From: Dipteronia dyeriana
Taxonomy: Eukaryota > Streptophyta > Magnoliopsida > Sapindales > Sapindaceae
Reading direction: 5' to 3'
Assembly: GCA_032871835.1 (NCBI GenBank)
Contig: CM065296.1
Coordinates: 17,959,501 to 18,023,500 of the forward strand
DNA length: 64,000 nt
Shown here: one piece after another, positions 35,674 to 47,404 of the stretch
Layout: each line of letters starts with the position of its first letter
Position numbering within the stretch: position 1 is the stretch's first letter
The notes under the pieces: model-generated
Database searches by the model: none
What the model was told of the DNA's origin: nothing
Seen by the model: only the letters and a program-made list of their open reading frames with translations
Made by a program: the position numbers and the translations under genes

Positions 35674-36958
35674 TGTTGGGATTATGCTCAATAGCAAGAG
35701 AGTAATAATGTATTTGACAATCTTTTCATATTAATAAAATGATTTCTAGTTTAACAAATCTTATAGCATTTATAGTTTACTTATTATAATTGTCAAAATT
35801 AAATAATCATAAGGTCAAAAGACTATGAGAAAAGAAGAATTGTTCGTACATCTGGATATGTATAAGGTAGACACAATTCTTTAGTTAGTCTTGAACAATA
35901 TTTACAACTTAAGATAATGGTTAGGCGCTTTTATCTTGTTAAATGTGTAGATTCATTTGTGGGATCAAATGTGTTAAAATGAGTATAAAATCATCAAAGT
36001 GTGGTGTCTTTGGGCAAAAGAATCAAGTATGCTTGGTGCATTGAATATGATCAGAGTGAGATACTTTATCTAGAACTGGCAATGGATAAATGTTTTCACT
36101 TGAAGACAATCGAAGAGTCTATCTAAATCCTAAGACAAATGATGGACTTATGGTTACAAGTGTTATCATCTAAGCCATCAATGAGTACGATTATATAGTA
36201 TAGTCTATCCTTGATGGTATGGTGGTAATTATTTGTTAATCTAAAGAGGACTTCATTTATGGATATGGACATCGTGACTTCATTTATTAATTGTGAGTAG
36301 AATATCATTAAATGGATATTTTGAGGTATTGAATATTAAATCTTAACGTTAAGTTTTCAATAGTGTTTGTTGAAATATGGTATCTTGACAAGTCAAGAAA
36401 TCGAAGTTTTAAATGTGGTCATTTGAGTAAATATGGTAACTAAGAAAGCTATAGGCGGTATATGAACTCTTAGCGATTACTAGTATTCTTCAGAAGGATA
36501 CACTATCTCTATTGAGATTTTCTAGGGTACGACTGAGGAAGTTTAACTTATTATCTCTTTATTTAAGAGTTCAATTTTAGTTCTTTAGTGGAATGAACTA
36601 AAATTAATAGATCGAACCTAGGTGAATCATTTGTTGATTGTGATTAGAATATACCTATTGGAGCTTAAATTTTGATAGCCTACTAAGATCCCCAATCCAT
36701 ATGAACTTGCATGGATCATTTGATATATTCTACTGTTATGTTTCCATCTAGAATTGTTTGTGGATTTTGAAATCCAAAAGTTTTGGAGAGGTGCGGTCAT
36801 GTGTGACCAACACATGCGGTAACTCTTCAAAATACCTGGAATGGGCGGCCAAGGATGTGGGAATCCTTGGGTTGCCCTAATGGGTTGCAATTAACATTCC
36901 ATTAATACATTAAGAATATAATTTGCACATTTTAATTAAATGAGTTGTTTAAATTATA
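35674..36958 (+). repeat. Element B 3' LTR, truncated
   Basis: TGTTGGGATTATGCTCAATA opens a copy collinear with 9129 to about 10440. It stops at AAATTATA (about 36958), where SIRE F sequence begins. The distal half, including the leader-proximal repeats, is lost. Confidence 0.9.
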
Positions 36959-37291
36959 TTACGAAGACAATGTATGCAACATGAGTTGAAAGTGTAGTAT
37001 GTTTTGACTTAGAACTTGATATCAATAGTATGAGTAATCGAAATGACCAAAACTCAGTCAAGAATGATTTAAGGCTAAATTGAAGTTCAATATCCATGTT
37101 ATACAAACATATACACATACAAACACAATTCACACTAGAATGCAAACTACATAGAGATAGTCTCCAATCATGCATTTTCCAAAACATGTTATTTCCATAC
37201 CAATGCATGAGCATTCATCTTCAAGTGTGTGAATGTGTTATACATGGTGCACAACGATGCAGAGACACATATAAATGAATTGTGTGTGTGT
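36959..37291 (-). repeat. Element F 3' LTR remnant
   Basis: ACGAAGACAATGTATGCAAC...TGAATTGTGTGTGTGT matches 43866-44200 of the 5' LTR. Both sides are broken: B LTR on the left, F internal sequence on the right. Confidence 0.85.
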
Positions 37292-37365
37292 TCCCTTATT
37301 CAACTCGGTTGATTAGTCACCAAGGCATACACTATCAACATGAGAAGATCTCCAAGGTTTATAGG
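37292..37365. repeat. Mirror-arranged short repeats
   Basis: CCTTATTCAACTCGGTTGA occurs at about 37294 and 37403, and TTAGTCACCAAGGCATACAC at about 37312 and 37371, in the order X-Y...Y-X, all in the same orientation. This suggests local duplication near the break between F's LTR and its extra ORF. Confidence 0.7.
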
Positions 37366-37959
37366 TTAATTAGTCACCAAGGCATACACTATTTTAATCT
37401 TGTCCTTATTCAACTCGGTTGAATTCGAAGATCCAATAATGTTAGTGCAAATGAATAGATGCCAAAATGCACTAGCCTTAGTTAACTCATGTTGACTAAT
37501 ATATTCTCTACCTTTCCACTCAAAAGAAGCATTGTCACAAAGAGTTATACCCATGATATTAAGATTCTCAATGACATCCACATCTAGAAAAATAGAATCT
37601 ATATCATTAGATAGCCCAAGAAACTTGTTATTGTTTTCCGGGTTAACTCTAAACACAACACCCCTAATCTCCATTAAAGCATCCAATAAGGTGGCACTTT
37701 CTCTATATTCAAGATAAAACTCTTTAACAAGAGTATCATTTACAAATCCTAGCATGCTCACCCAAGATTCCCAATTTCTATCCTTTAAGCACTTAAGAAC
37801 ATAAGAATCTTTACACTTACCTAAGTCAATGTCTCTCTCTTGAAATATCTTCTTTGTTCCAAAGATCCCTAAATCTTTTGTCTTTGAAGCTTTGGATCCT
37901 TTTGAGGTAGACTTGGCTTTCACAACGGGATTCAATTGATTTCCACTTTCGGTAATCAT
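37366..37959 (-). pseudogene. Extra ORF of SIRE element F, unknown function
   Basis: A 198-codon open frame reads from the ATG at 37959 (MITESGNQLNPVVKAKSTSK) to TGA at 37366; the frame is open further upstream to 38031, but that part is hydrophobic and unlike coding sequence. After a Ser/Lys-rich N-terminus comes a globular part with NWESWVSMLGFVNDTLVKEF, RGVVFRVNPENN and FEWKGREYISQHELTKASAF. This pattern (FY...RG..V..s...W...L) is reminiscent of the putative plant transposon protein domain found in some retrotransposon ORFs; I hold that loosely. It lies near the 3' end of the element in sense, where SIRE elements carry an env-like ORF. It has no obvious signal peptide or membrane anchor. 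Confidence 0.5.
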
Positions 37960-38031
37960 GGTTCTTCCCGTTTGTTCTTGTATTATAAGATGCCATATAC
38001 ATACAAAAAAAGTGAGTGAAAGACAAAACAA

Positions 38032-39656
38032 GCATATTAGTCACAAAGATATAAAAACAAAGACATATGACTTAAGAATGAATTATCATGCAAGACAAAG
38101 ATAGTGAGTAATATCTTACAAGTATCATTAAGTCAAAATATGCCAACATGTAACAAAATGAAGCATGTGAACATATCATAAAAGAGAATAATGTCTAGCA
38201 TACAATGCTCCCCCTTGATAAATGCTATAACTAAAATCAATGACAGCATAAAGTTCACAAAGATGTTCAAACAATCACACATTCAAGCAATTTGAAGAAA
38301 TATCAACAAAATAAGCTTCATATGCAAAGAGAGATACACAAAGATTTTTCAAGTTCTCTCGTAATTCTTCAACAATTGCTAAAATATCATCATACTCATA
38401 AACAAAGTGTGTGTGAGAGAGACATGCTTCAAATATATATCAAGAAGTAGTTTGATAATCAACATGCAAACAATTTCCAACAACTATTCATCTTAAGCTT
38501 ATTCCATAAAAAGTCAAACCGATTATCATCCTGAATTTTTTGCTCTTAAGAGAATAGATTTCAACATATGAGCGTGTGTGTGCATGTGGCTCGTCATCCC
38601 ATTTCTATTTTTCAACCCGAGCTCATTTGATTTTTCAACTATACTTCTTTTTAAGTCTTCCTCCATTTGTTTTTAGGCTTGGAATCAAAGAATTTTTTTT
38701 TATGATTCCATTTCAACACTTCTTTGATTTTTCCATTTTTTTTAACATGAACTAAATTCACTTCATGGTGGCTTTCACACATCACAATGGTGTAGCTCTT
38801 TCCAACATTAGGTAGGTTTCACAACCAATGTGTGTAGCCCTTTCCATGAAGGTGCTCGTTGAGTTTTATGTATTTGCCGAAGCAAAATAGATACTAACCA
38901 TAGGTCATTTTAAATGCACTTAAGTACAAAAACTTCAAGGTGTATCCAAAGTTTACATATTAGTAAACTCAACCTACTAGCAAAACATATAAGAAAAGCA
39001 AGGTGCAATTTTAGAAAACCAAGATTTTATGGCTCATAAGCACATGATCTAAGAGCAACAAGTAGAGACTTATTCAAGATCATTACTTCTCTAATGAGTA
39101 GCTTTTAAAGAATATGAAGCTCATATTTTCAAAAGTAATGCAACTCAATATACTATACACAAACAATCATCAAAATTAAGATCAATGTGAACAATATCAC
39201 TATATGATCCTAAAATAGCAAATGTCAATGAGAACCATATGTATGCTATACAAAGCTCTCTAATATGACATGCTATGAGATGTATATCAAACATTGAGTC
39301 AAAAGATGAATATCTAAGAGAACATGCATTAAAGTATAGAGATACCTTTTTGCATATTATATTCACCAAATATCATACTTCCGCCCTTTTTATGAGCACT
39401 CTTGCCTTGAATGTCCTTATGTCACCAAGTTGACGATATTTCACAGCAAGAGTATAAAAAGCATAATATCTCAACTCAATCAACACATATATCAAAAGAA
39501 CTTCTCTAAAGTTAATCAACAAATTTTGACCATCATAACAAACATGATGTGAGATAACCAAGTTCATATCAATACATGGAGTATTCAAAGCTAGCAAGCA
39601 AGAATTCTTAACAAAATTGATATATTGCCTCAAAGCTATCTCACATGTGCTTCTTA
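38032..39656 (-). other. Element F 3' spacer, non-coding
   Basis: No coherent protein on either strand. On the minus strand the motif GGGGGAGCATTG at about 38205-38216 is shared with H (GGGGGAGCATTG at 48327-48338), marking a conserved SIRE 3' untranslated zone. Several short frames (for example 39678-39373) show no recognisable motif. Confidence 0.6.
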
Positions 39657-39970
39657 TATTAGTGATAAGTGCACTCACCCTTGAACCACTTGTTCTTGGG
39701 TGTACCTACACAAACATTTCCAATATCATTCTTGACAACAATGTTAAATCTAGAGTAAAGTCCTTCAATGACTTGATTAACAAGAATATCATTAACACAC
39801 TCTTCCTTAACATTTTTAACACAAGTTTTGTCAAGTTGAACAAGATTAGTATTCTTTCTACTCCATAACTTCTTCTAATGCTTAGCAATATTATCATGGT
39901 TTTCAACTTTCAAATCCTTAGCATGTTCAAGTTGAAGTTTAATCTCCTTATCTCTAGGTTCATTTCCTAA
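39657..39970 (-). pseudogene. Element F gag-pol junction remnant
   Basis: One minus frame reads EPRDKEIKLQLEHAKDLKVE, then after a stop KKLWSRKNTNLVQLDKTCVK ... NKWFKGECTYH. The KKxWxRKN block occupies the place of SIRE's KKIWVRK segment just before the protease, and has a counterpart in H (MWVRKNEP). The expected protease active site does not follow. Confidence 0.5.
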
Positions 39971-39973
39971 TTT

Positions 39974-41706
39974 TCATTTTTCAATATATTTACAGCACCT
40001 AGGCTTAATATGACCTATTGTGTTGCAATAGTGGCAAGTTGGAATAAAAGATGATATTGTACCTTTTGGAGTTGAACTAGCTTCACTAGGAGTTTGCAAA
40101 GATACCTTGTTCGCCAACTTCTTCTTGGCTTTTGATTTTCTCTTCTTGTGTTGTTTAATATCAATCATGACTTCATCAAAATGAATAAGAAGTGGTGCTT
40201 CCAAGAGCTCCTCTTCAACTACCAAGTCGTCTTCACCACTATGAGAGTTAACAAGATTCCTAACAGTAGACACACTTACCGAATCATTCACTAAGTCCTT
40301 GATGGCCTCCTTAGCCGTGTCTATTTCTTCCATTAATTCTTGTTCTCTCTTCCTCAAAGAAGATATCACATTATCCTTCTCAAGGTTTATCTGTTCAAGT
40401 TCTCTAAACTTCTTCTTAACATCATCTTTCTCACCAAGAAGTCTACGAGTGACAATCACAAACTCATCTAGTTGTTTCTTGATCAAATCATCCTTCTCAA
40501 CTACCTCTCTTAGAGCATTATCTCTATCTTCTTCAAGCTTCTCTATCTTGGCTAACAACTCAAGATTAGTAGGAATGGAACTAGAGCTTCCATGATGATT
40601 TGTATCAAAGTTCTTGTTCAAAGATATTGTACCATCAAAAGCTAGTGGAGAATGAGTAGCCGTTAGAGCTACAAAGTTGCTCACTAACTCTTCATCACTT
40701 GAAGACTCACTACTAGAGCTCTCATTATCAGTAGAGTTATCATCACTCCAAGTTGCCGCCAACACTTTGCCTTTCTTGTCCTTCTTAGATGGCTTCTGTG
40801 CACTCACTATCAAAGTGACCGAAACCATGACAATTGTAGCATTGGACATCTTTCTTGTTCATGTCTTGACTATTCTTCTCATTCCTTGGAGATGATGTTT
40901 TCTTAACTTCTTTTTCTTTTGAAGACTTGCCTCTAGGCTTGGAATTCTACTTTAGAAACTTCTTGAACTTTCTAACCAAAAGAACCATCTCTTCATTTTC
41001 ATTATCACTCTCCTCAATAGCATTGAGAGCGATTCCCTTACTCTTAATCCTTGGATTCAAGCACATCTTATAAGTTTGGAGAGACCCAAGCAACTCATCA
41101 ATGTTCATTTTATCCACATCCTTGCTTTCCTCAATGGCCGTCACCTTTGATTTTAATCTCTTAGGAAGAGACCTAAGGATTTTCCAATTTAAACGCTTTT
41201 GAGATAGGTATTCCAAGTGCTTGACATTGGTTAGCAGTGTTAAGAAGCCGGAATTGGAAATCTTCGAACTTTTCGTCTTCACCCATACTTAAACCTTCAA
41301 ATTGTAATGCCAACATTTGAAGCCTTGATTTCTTCACCGCTAAGGTTCCTTCATTAGTAACTTGGAGAGTATCCCAAGCTTCCTTTACGGATTCAAGATT
41401 TTGGATATAAGAGAATTGATGCCCATCAACTCCTCCAAAGATGGCATTCATAGCACGATGATGCCACTTAGCAACCACAAACTCATTCGTTGTCCATTCA
41501 CTCATTAGCTTGAGTATCATGGTTCCATCCTCTTGAACCTTGGTAGGAGGACTATAACCTTCTTCCACTACCATCCAAGCTCTTTCATCAATAGAGCGGA
41601 TGTAGGCTTTCATCCTCAACTTCCAATACCCATAGTTAGTGCTTAAAAGTAATAGGGGCCTAGTATTTAAGGCTCCTTCTGCCATTACATCATCTTGTAA
41701 ACCCAT
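39974..41706 (-). pseudogene. Element F gag (SIRE type), two frameshifts
   Basis: The start at 41706 (MGLQDDVMAEGALNTRPLLL) leads into YWKLRMKAYIRSIDERAWMV, the SIRE gag N-terminus. The frame switches near 41200 to KILRSLPKRLKSKVTAIEES (41282-40947), then again. A zinc knuckle CYNCHGFGHFDSEC lies at about 40801-40842 in a third frame, followed in the 40849-39974 frame by KKDKKGKVLAATWSDD, an acidic Ser-rich stretch, a long coiled coil (ELLAKIEKLEEDRDNALREV onward) and a second knuckle CHYCNTIGHIKPRC. The capsid plus two knuckles bracketing a coiled coil is SIRE architecture. Only small indels break it. Confidence 0.85.
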
Positions 41707-41775
41707 GACTTCAAAAGCTTTGCAAAAACAGTGAATGTATTACCTGGACTCTCACTAAGTACAATCCAGTGTCCT

Positions 41776-41789
41776 GCTCTGATACAAAT
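41776..41789 (-). promoter_or_regulatory. Primer binding site of element F (mutated)
   Basis: The minus strand reads ATTTGTATCAGAGC; the usual TGG is TTG here, a mismatch to initiator tRNA-Met. Confidence 0.75.
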
Positions 41790-43184
41790 TGAAAATACAA
41801 ACACGGTTAAATTCTCAAGGCTAACCTAGAGAGGGGAGGGTGAATAGGTTAGACACCTTTTTCGACTCCCTTAGAAGCAAACAAAAGTTTCTCCCTCTAG
41901 ATTGCTTGTATCACAATATATATATATATATATCAATTAAAGACACTTAATCAATATATAAAACAAGTAAAGTGTGATACGAACAAGTAATTGTAACATA
42001 TACAAAATCTATATTATAGAAAGTAAGTCAACTTACATAAAGAATTCTATCCATAGTATTTAAATAACAAATACTAATATAAGAGAGATAGGGATAGAGA
42101 AAAGTTGACACAAGATATAACGTGGTAAACCTCCGAAGAGGAAACATCCACGGTTTGGCAACCACCGGCAAACAAAATTCACTAGAAGATAAGACAAGTA
42201 CAATCTCTCAAGTTACCCCTTTACCCAGAAACTACCCTCCTATCCTACTCATAAAGATGTCGCCCTCTTACTCAACAATCTGAGGTTTCACACCTCTTGT
42301 CAAGACTTCCTCGCTCATCCTTTTGGATCCACACGACCCAAGGCAAGACTTCTTGCTCAACTATCTGAGTCCTCCCGACTCTATTCAAGACTTCCTCACT
42401 CACCCTTCTGGATCCTCACGACCCAAGGCAAGACTTGTTGCTCAACTATCTGAGTCCTCTTGACTTTAGTCAAGACTTTCTTGCTTGACAAACCGAGGTC
42501 TCACACCTCTTTCCAAGACTTTCTTGCTCACCAACATAGGTCTAACACCTATTGTCAAGACTTTCTTCTCACAAGGCATCTAGGTGATCATGAATGCAAA
42601 ACGCAAACAAGCACGCAACATAGAATGCTATGATCAACACATCTTATGGAAAATACTAGACACGGGCATGAATGCACAAATGAAATGTAGTCTAGTCAAT
42701 CATGCATGTTTAATCCATCTAGATCATGTAAGATATGTTCAACATTAATTACAACCTAGATACATGCATAGATCTAAAACGTGAATCACAAGATATGTTC
42801 AATTAATCACATAATCAAGCTTAATTCTTATAAACCAAAAACATGCTAAAATCATATGACAAAGTCATTTAGATTAAAACTAAAGTTATAGAGCATATTC
42901 CTATTCATAGATTCAACAAAACACATGAATAGCTCAAAAGAACATAAGCACATGTATCATTATGAGAAATCGGCCAAAGAGAACCTAGTACATGTGAGGA
43001 ACTATTTTTCACAAAATTAATCAATCAAAGATCATCAAATAGTCTTAGAATCAAAGCTAGCACAATACAATCCCAAACATGTGAAAACAGAGGTAAAATC
43101 AAAGCCTAACTCAACATGTGAGATTTCAATTGAAACTCAATCTAGCTTTAAATGAGTTGAAAACTTAAATCAAAACAATCACAA

Positions 43185-43243
<59 letters not shown>

Positions 43244-44460
43244 AAGAAGAAAACCCATGGCAATTGACCAAGTTTTAAAAAAAAACTTTGAGAGAAAATC
43301 AATACCTTAGTTGATTTTGGTGCAGTCCCGTTTTTGTGAGTTTAGACTCCAAAAACAGAAATCCCACTCACTAAAACCTTCAGAGAAAAGATGAAGGATG
43401 AATAGAAAAACACTCTCAACTTTGAATCACTCAAATCGGAGTTGAAATGAAGAAGTTATGGTGCTTGGAAGGTGAGAAAATGTAGAGAGAAAATTCTGCA
43501 CTCAAGTTTTAAATTTCTTCTTAGAATGAAATGTGAGAGGGAAGGGAAATATAAAGGAAAGGGAAAGAATAGAAGCAAAAAGACCAAAATGCCCTTAAGT
43601 GCACCAAGCATGCTTTCTTCCTGAGATGGCACGTGGGCATCTCAAGGAAGCAAGCATTCTGTCCCGAGATGGCCACGCGCCATCTCGGGAAAGAGTGCTT
43701 TGTTGCACTTCTTTTCCTCGCGAGCTCCCCTCGCGTTCTTCGACTGTTCTCCGGCCTCCAAACTCAAAATTTGAATCCGTTTGTGGATTACAAACCGTAA
43801 CTCTCTCAAGGATATACACATATAAGATACTCAACCTAGAAAATAATAATTCGACTCGATATACGAAGATGAAGACAATGTATGCAACATAAGTTGAAAG
43901 TGTAGTATCTTTTGACTTAGAACTTGAAATCAATAGTATGAGAAACCGAAATGACCAAAACTCAATCAAGAATGATTTAATGCTAAATTGAAGTTCAATA
44001 TCCATGTTATACAAACATATACACAAACAAACACAATTCACACTGGAATGCAAACTACATAGAGATAGTCTCCAATCATGCATTTTTCAAAACATGTTAT
44101 TTCCATACCAATGCATGAGCATTCATCTTCAAGTGTGTGAATGTGTTATACATGGTGCACAATGATGCAGGGAAACATCTGAATGAATTGTATGTGTGTG
44201 CCTATAATGGTGCACAATGATGCAGGGACACAAATGTATGAATTGTGTGTGTGTGCCTAAGCCTTGTAAGAGAAAGATAAGGTCTTAGTATACCTTTGTA
44301 GAACCATATTGCATCCTTTCTCTTTGAAGATTGAACTTGCTTTGACTAGTTGTTCCTTCTTCTTTGAAGCTTGAATCATCATGAATCTAAACAATTAAAT
44401 CATTACAAGTAAACATTATTTTGATATGGAATTAATGCCAACACAAACTAAAACCTAACA
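41790..44460 (-). repeat. Element F 5' LTR
   Basis: Plus-strand ends TGAAAATACAAACACGG...CCTAACA; 2671 bases. Solo LTR K (58004-60476) is the same subfamily. It holds a perfect 10-base inverted repeat CCCGAGATGG/CCATCTCGGG at 43663-43672 and 43680-43689, a 55-base tandem duplication at 44154-44258 (GGTGCACAATGATGCAGGG), and repeated CAAGACTT(C/T)C..GCTCA modules at 42290-42560. Confidence 0.9.
43187..43239. repeat. (AT)n microsatellite in F LTR
   Basis: About 26 TA units. The homologous place in K (59301-59309) has only a few units, while K is expanded at 58125-58175, where F (41918-41932) is short. Confidence 0.95.
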
Positions 44461-46260
44461 AATACTAGTGTACTATCGAAAAAAAAAACGTTCCCTCTTT
44501 TCTCTATGCTTGGCCGAATTCTTCACACAATGAGTTGGACGAAGTTTTTTTTTATATATATAACAATAAAAAACAGATAAAAAACAACTTCTCACACCAA
44601 AAACTCATTCTTGGTCGAATTTAATAGGTATTATATATAGGGGACTAAATCCTCTCCTAACAAGGATTTACTTGGTGGTTAAGAATCCTATCCTTAGGTG
44701 GATTTACTTGGTGGTTAAGAATCCTTTTCCAAAAGGAATTCTTTCCTACACCAAGACTCCTAATCCAACTCAGTAGTGTATTTGTAACCATATTAAAGAT
44801 TTCCTAATTTAATTAGATAAATAATTCCTTTTATTTATTTACTTATCAAATATAGTCTTTAATATTAATTATACTACCAACAATAGTACAATATTAGGAG
44901 ATCATCTCCTAATAGAAAAAGATTTTGACTTTTAATTAAATAATTAATTAATCAATAAATTAATTAATTTCTATTTAATTATATAATAAAATAAAAATAA
45001 AATAATTAAGCTACTCTAAATAGCCTTGCCGCCCAACACATATATATGGGCCATATATTATTTTTCTTATTTTATTAAATCCATTGGACCTTAATAAAAG
45101 GTTCACATGTGAACTAGACCTATTCTTACAAAAAGAAACAAGTTCACATGCCTTAATACAATTCTAAATGGACCCCTAAATTGGCCCGATAGAATACATC
45201 AAGTGATCCATGCAAGTTCGTGTGGATTGGGGATCTTGACGGGCTATCTAAATTTAAGCTCCAATAGACACAACCCAGTCACAATCAACAAATGATTCAC
45301 TTAGGTCCGATCTATTTAATTTTAGTTCATTCCACTAAAAAACTAAAATTGAACTCTTAAATAAAGATAGAATAAGTTGATGTCACTCTTTCATACCCTA
45401 GACAACCTTATTGCAGAAAGTTTATCCTCGTGAAGAATACCAATAATCGCCAAGAGCTCATAGACCGCCTATAGCTCTCAAAGTTACCATATTTACTCAT
45501 ATGACCACATTTTGAACTTGGATATTTTGACTTGTCCAGAAGCCATGTTTCAATAGACACTATTGAAAACTTAACGTTAAGATTTAATATTCAATACCTC
45601 AAAACATCCATATGATGATATTCTACTCTCATTTAATAAATGGAGCCACAATGTTCATATCTATAAATGAAGTCCTCTATCGATTAACAAATGAATACCA
45701 CCAAACTATCGTGGATAGACTATGCTATACAATCGTACTCATTGATAGCTCGAATGATAACACTTGCAACAATAAGTCCATCATTTATCTCAAGATTGAG
45801 ATAGACTCTCCGATTGTCTTCGAATGAAAAACTTTTATCTATTAACGGTTCTAGATAAAGTAATTCATTGTGATCCAATTCAATGAACCTAGTGCACTAG
45901 ATTCTTTTGCCAAAATACACCACACTTGGATGATTTTAGACTCATCATAACACAATTGATCCCACTCAAATGCTAGCAAAAAAATCTACAACTTTAACAA
46001 GATAAAAGCGCCCAACCTTTATCTTAAGTTGTGAATATTATTCAAGACTAAATAAAGAATTGTGTCTACCTCATACATATCTAGATGTATGAACAATTCT
46101 TCTTTTCTCATAGTTTTTTTACCATGATTATTTACTTTTAACTATTATAATAATTAAACTATAAATGCAATAAGATTATTTAAACTAGAAATCACTTTAT
46201 TAATATGAAAAGATTGCCAAATACATTATTATACATTTGCTATCGAGCATAATCCTAACA
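44461..46260 (-). repeat. LTR G, partial, B/C/D family
   Basis: It begins inside the LTR (TAGTGTACTATCGAAAA), directly at the outer end of F, and runs to the normal U3 end CTAACA at 46260. About the first 0.4 kb is missing. No polypurine tract follows; instead H gag coding starts at 46262, so G (solo or full) had inserted into H. Two near-exact tandem units (GGATTTACTTGGTGGTTAAG) lie at about 44665-44725. Confidence 0.85.
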
Positions 46261-46261
46261 A

Positions 46262-47404
46262 AATGTTGGTGTGGCAAATAGTGATCGAGGCAAATGCCTT
46301 GATGAGGAAATTGACTCAATTAATGAGTGTCAAGTGACTATTCTCAAAGTCTTTAAGAAAAATAAGGGGCTCTCCAAGGAAAATGAGTCCTTGAGAATGT
46401 GGAAAATTTCCTCGGAGGAAAAGATCTGTACGCTTTAAGAAAGCAAGCAAAATTGTCAAATTCAACTTCATCGATACAAAGAGATCATGGATGATCAAAT
46501 GGAAGACATCTCCATTCTTATCTCAAAATTGAAAACCATGGAGAAGGAGACATCCATTGATGACTCATTGAAGACGGACATGGTTGATGTGTCCAAATAT
46601 GAGAAAGAGATTGAAGATTACCACCAACGAATGAAGGCAATGAAAGAAGAGCTTGCCAACAAAGAAAAGGCCTTGAAGATTTGCAAGGAAAAAGAGATGA
46701 GGTGCCTTAAAGAATTAAATAAGGCTAAGGTCAAACAACCTCAAGCTCAAGGCAAGAGGAAAGCTTCATCCAAGCAACCTTTAACTCAAGGAAAGTCCAC
46801 CCAAGCTTCGACAACCCAATAAAATCCTAGGCAATCCAAGAAAGAAGGACAATCCCTTGAGAAGTCAATCACCTCCTCCAACAAGTCAACAATGAGGAAA
46901 GATGGTGATCACAAGAAACATGACCAACCAAGGAGGCAAGTTCAACCGGCTCAACCACCTCAACAAACAATACCATAAAGATGCTACCAATCGGCTCAAG
47001 CTCCAATGATAAGTAAACCGATGCACCATCAAAGACAACCTCATCAACATGGTGATGCCTGGATGAGATCACAATGCAATGGTATAAATTCTTACTTTGT
47101 ACCTACTTGTCATTTTTGTGGTATGATTGGTCACTTAAGACCAAATTGCTTTAAATACATTAAGAGGCGTAGGTTAGAGAGCATAAAAGATAAACGGTTG
47201 AAAAAGAGGGCAGGCTTGCGTGAACTTAGGGAACTTAGAAAAATGTCTTTGAACACTAAAAATGATAAAGTGGAACCTATGTGGGTTAGAAAGAATGAAC
47301 CCACTTGCCTTAGTGCCCATATGACTCCCGTAGATGCAACTAGGTCCTTTGGACTTGGTAAGCCTATAGGGACTCATGCTTCCCATTTACTTGGATGGAA
47401 TTGA
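46262..47404 (+). pseudogene. Element H gag C-terminal half
   Basis: A single frame runs through the whole interval with three in-frame TAA codons (46436, 46820, 46976) and no frameshift. It starts in a coiled coil (VTILKVFKKNKGLSKENESL; DQMEDISILISKLKTMEKET), passes through a Lys/Gln/Pro-rich linker, and contains the second SIRE zinc knuckle CHFCGMIGHLRPNC (47107-47148). A basic stretch (KRRRLESIKDKRLKKR) and MWVRKNEP follow, then a stop at 47402-47404. All three internal stops sit where CAA (Gln) or CGA (Arg) would be natural, i.e. single C-to-T changes. The protease/IN/RT/RNase H coding expected next is absent. Confidence 0.85.

Larger units (their letters stand above)
9129..36958 (+). mobile_element. 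Copia element B, split by C, D and E
   Basis: The plus-oriented 5' LTR (9129-11687), primer site and leader are followed after insertion C by gag (22696-23852), part of GAG-pre-integrase (to 24194), then after D and E by the integrase-RT linker, RT end and RNase H (34607-35662), a polypurine tract and a 3' LTR that breaks off at about 36958. B inserted into the A2 LTR. Two internal deletions remove the protease and the RT core. The right end was lost together with the middle of A2, so no target duplication can be shown. Confidence 0.8.
36959..44460 (-). mobile_element. SIRE-type copia element F, no pol
   Basis: Full 5' LTR at 41790-44460, mutated primer site at 41776-41789, gag at 41706-39974, gag-pol junction remnant at 39970-39657, a 3' spacer, an extra ORF at 37959-37366 and a 333-base remnant of the 3' LTR (36959-37291). 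No protease, integrase, RT or RNase H motif is present. LTR ends (minus ...CTATTCACCCTCCCCTCTCT AGG...) and gag type identify the SIRE lineage. Confidence 0.8.

Noticed and set aside
37366..38031. Signal-peptide-like start MFCLSLTFFVCIW of the F extra ORF
   Set aside because: The hydrophobic start is followed by unrelated composition and an internal ATG at 37959 with a better coding transition; I regard it as upstream read-through.
43595..44083. 162-codon minus frame and its 97-codon plus partner
   Set aside because: Both lie wholly inside the U3 of F's LTR, across the hairpin cassette; the equivalent frames in K are broken differently.
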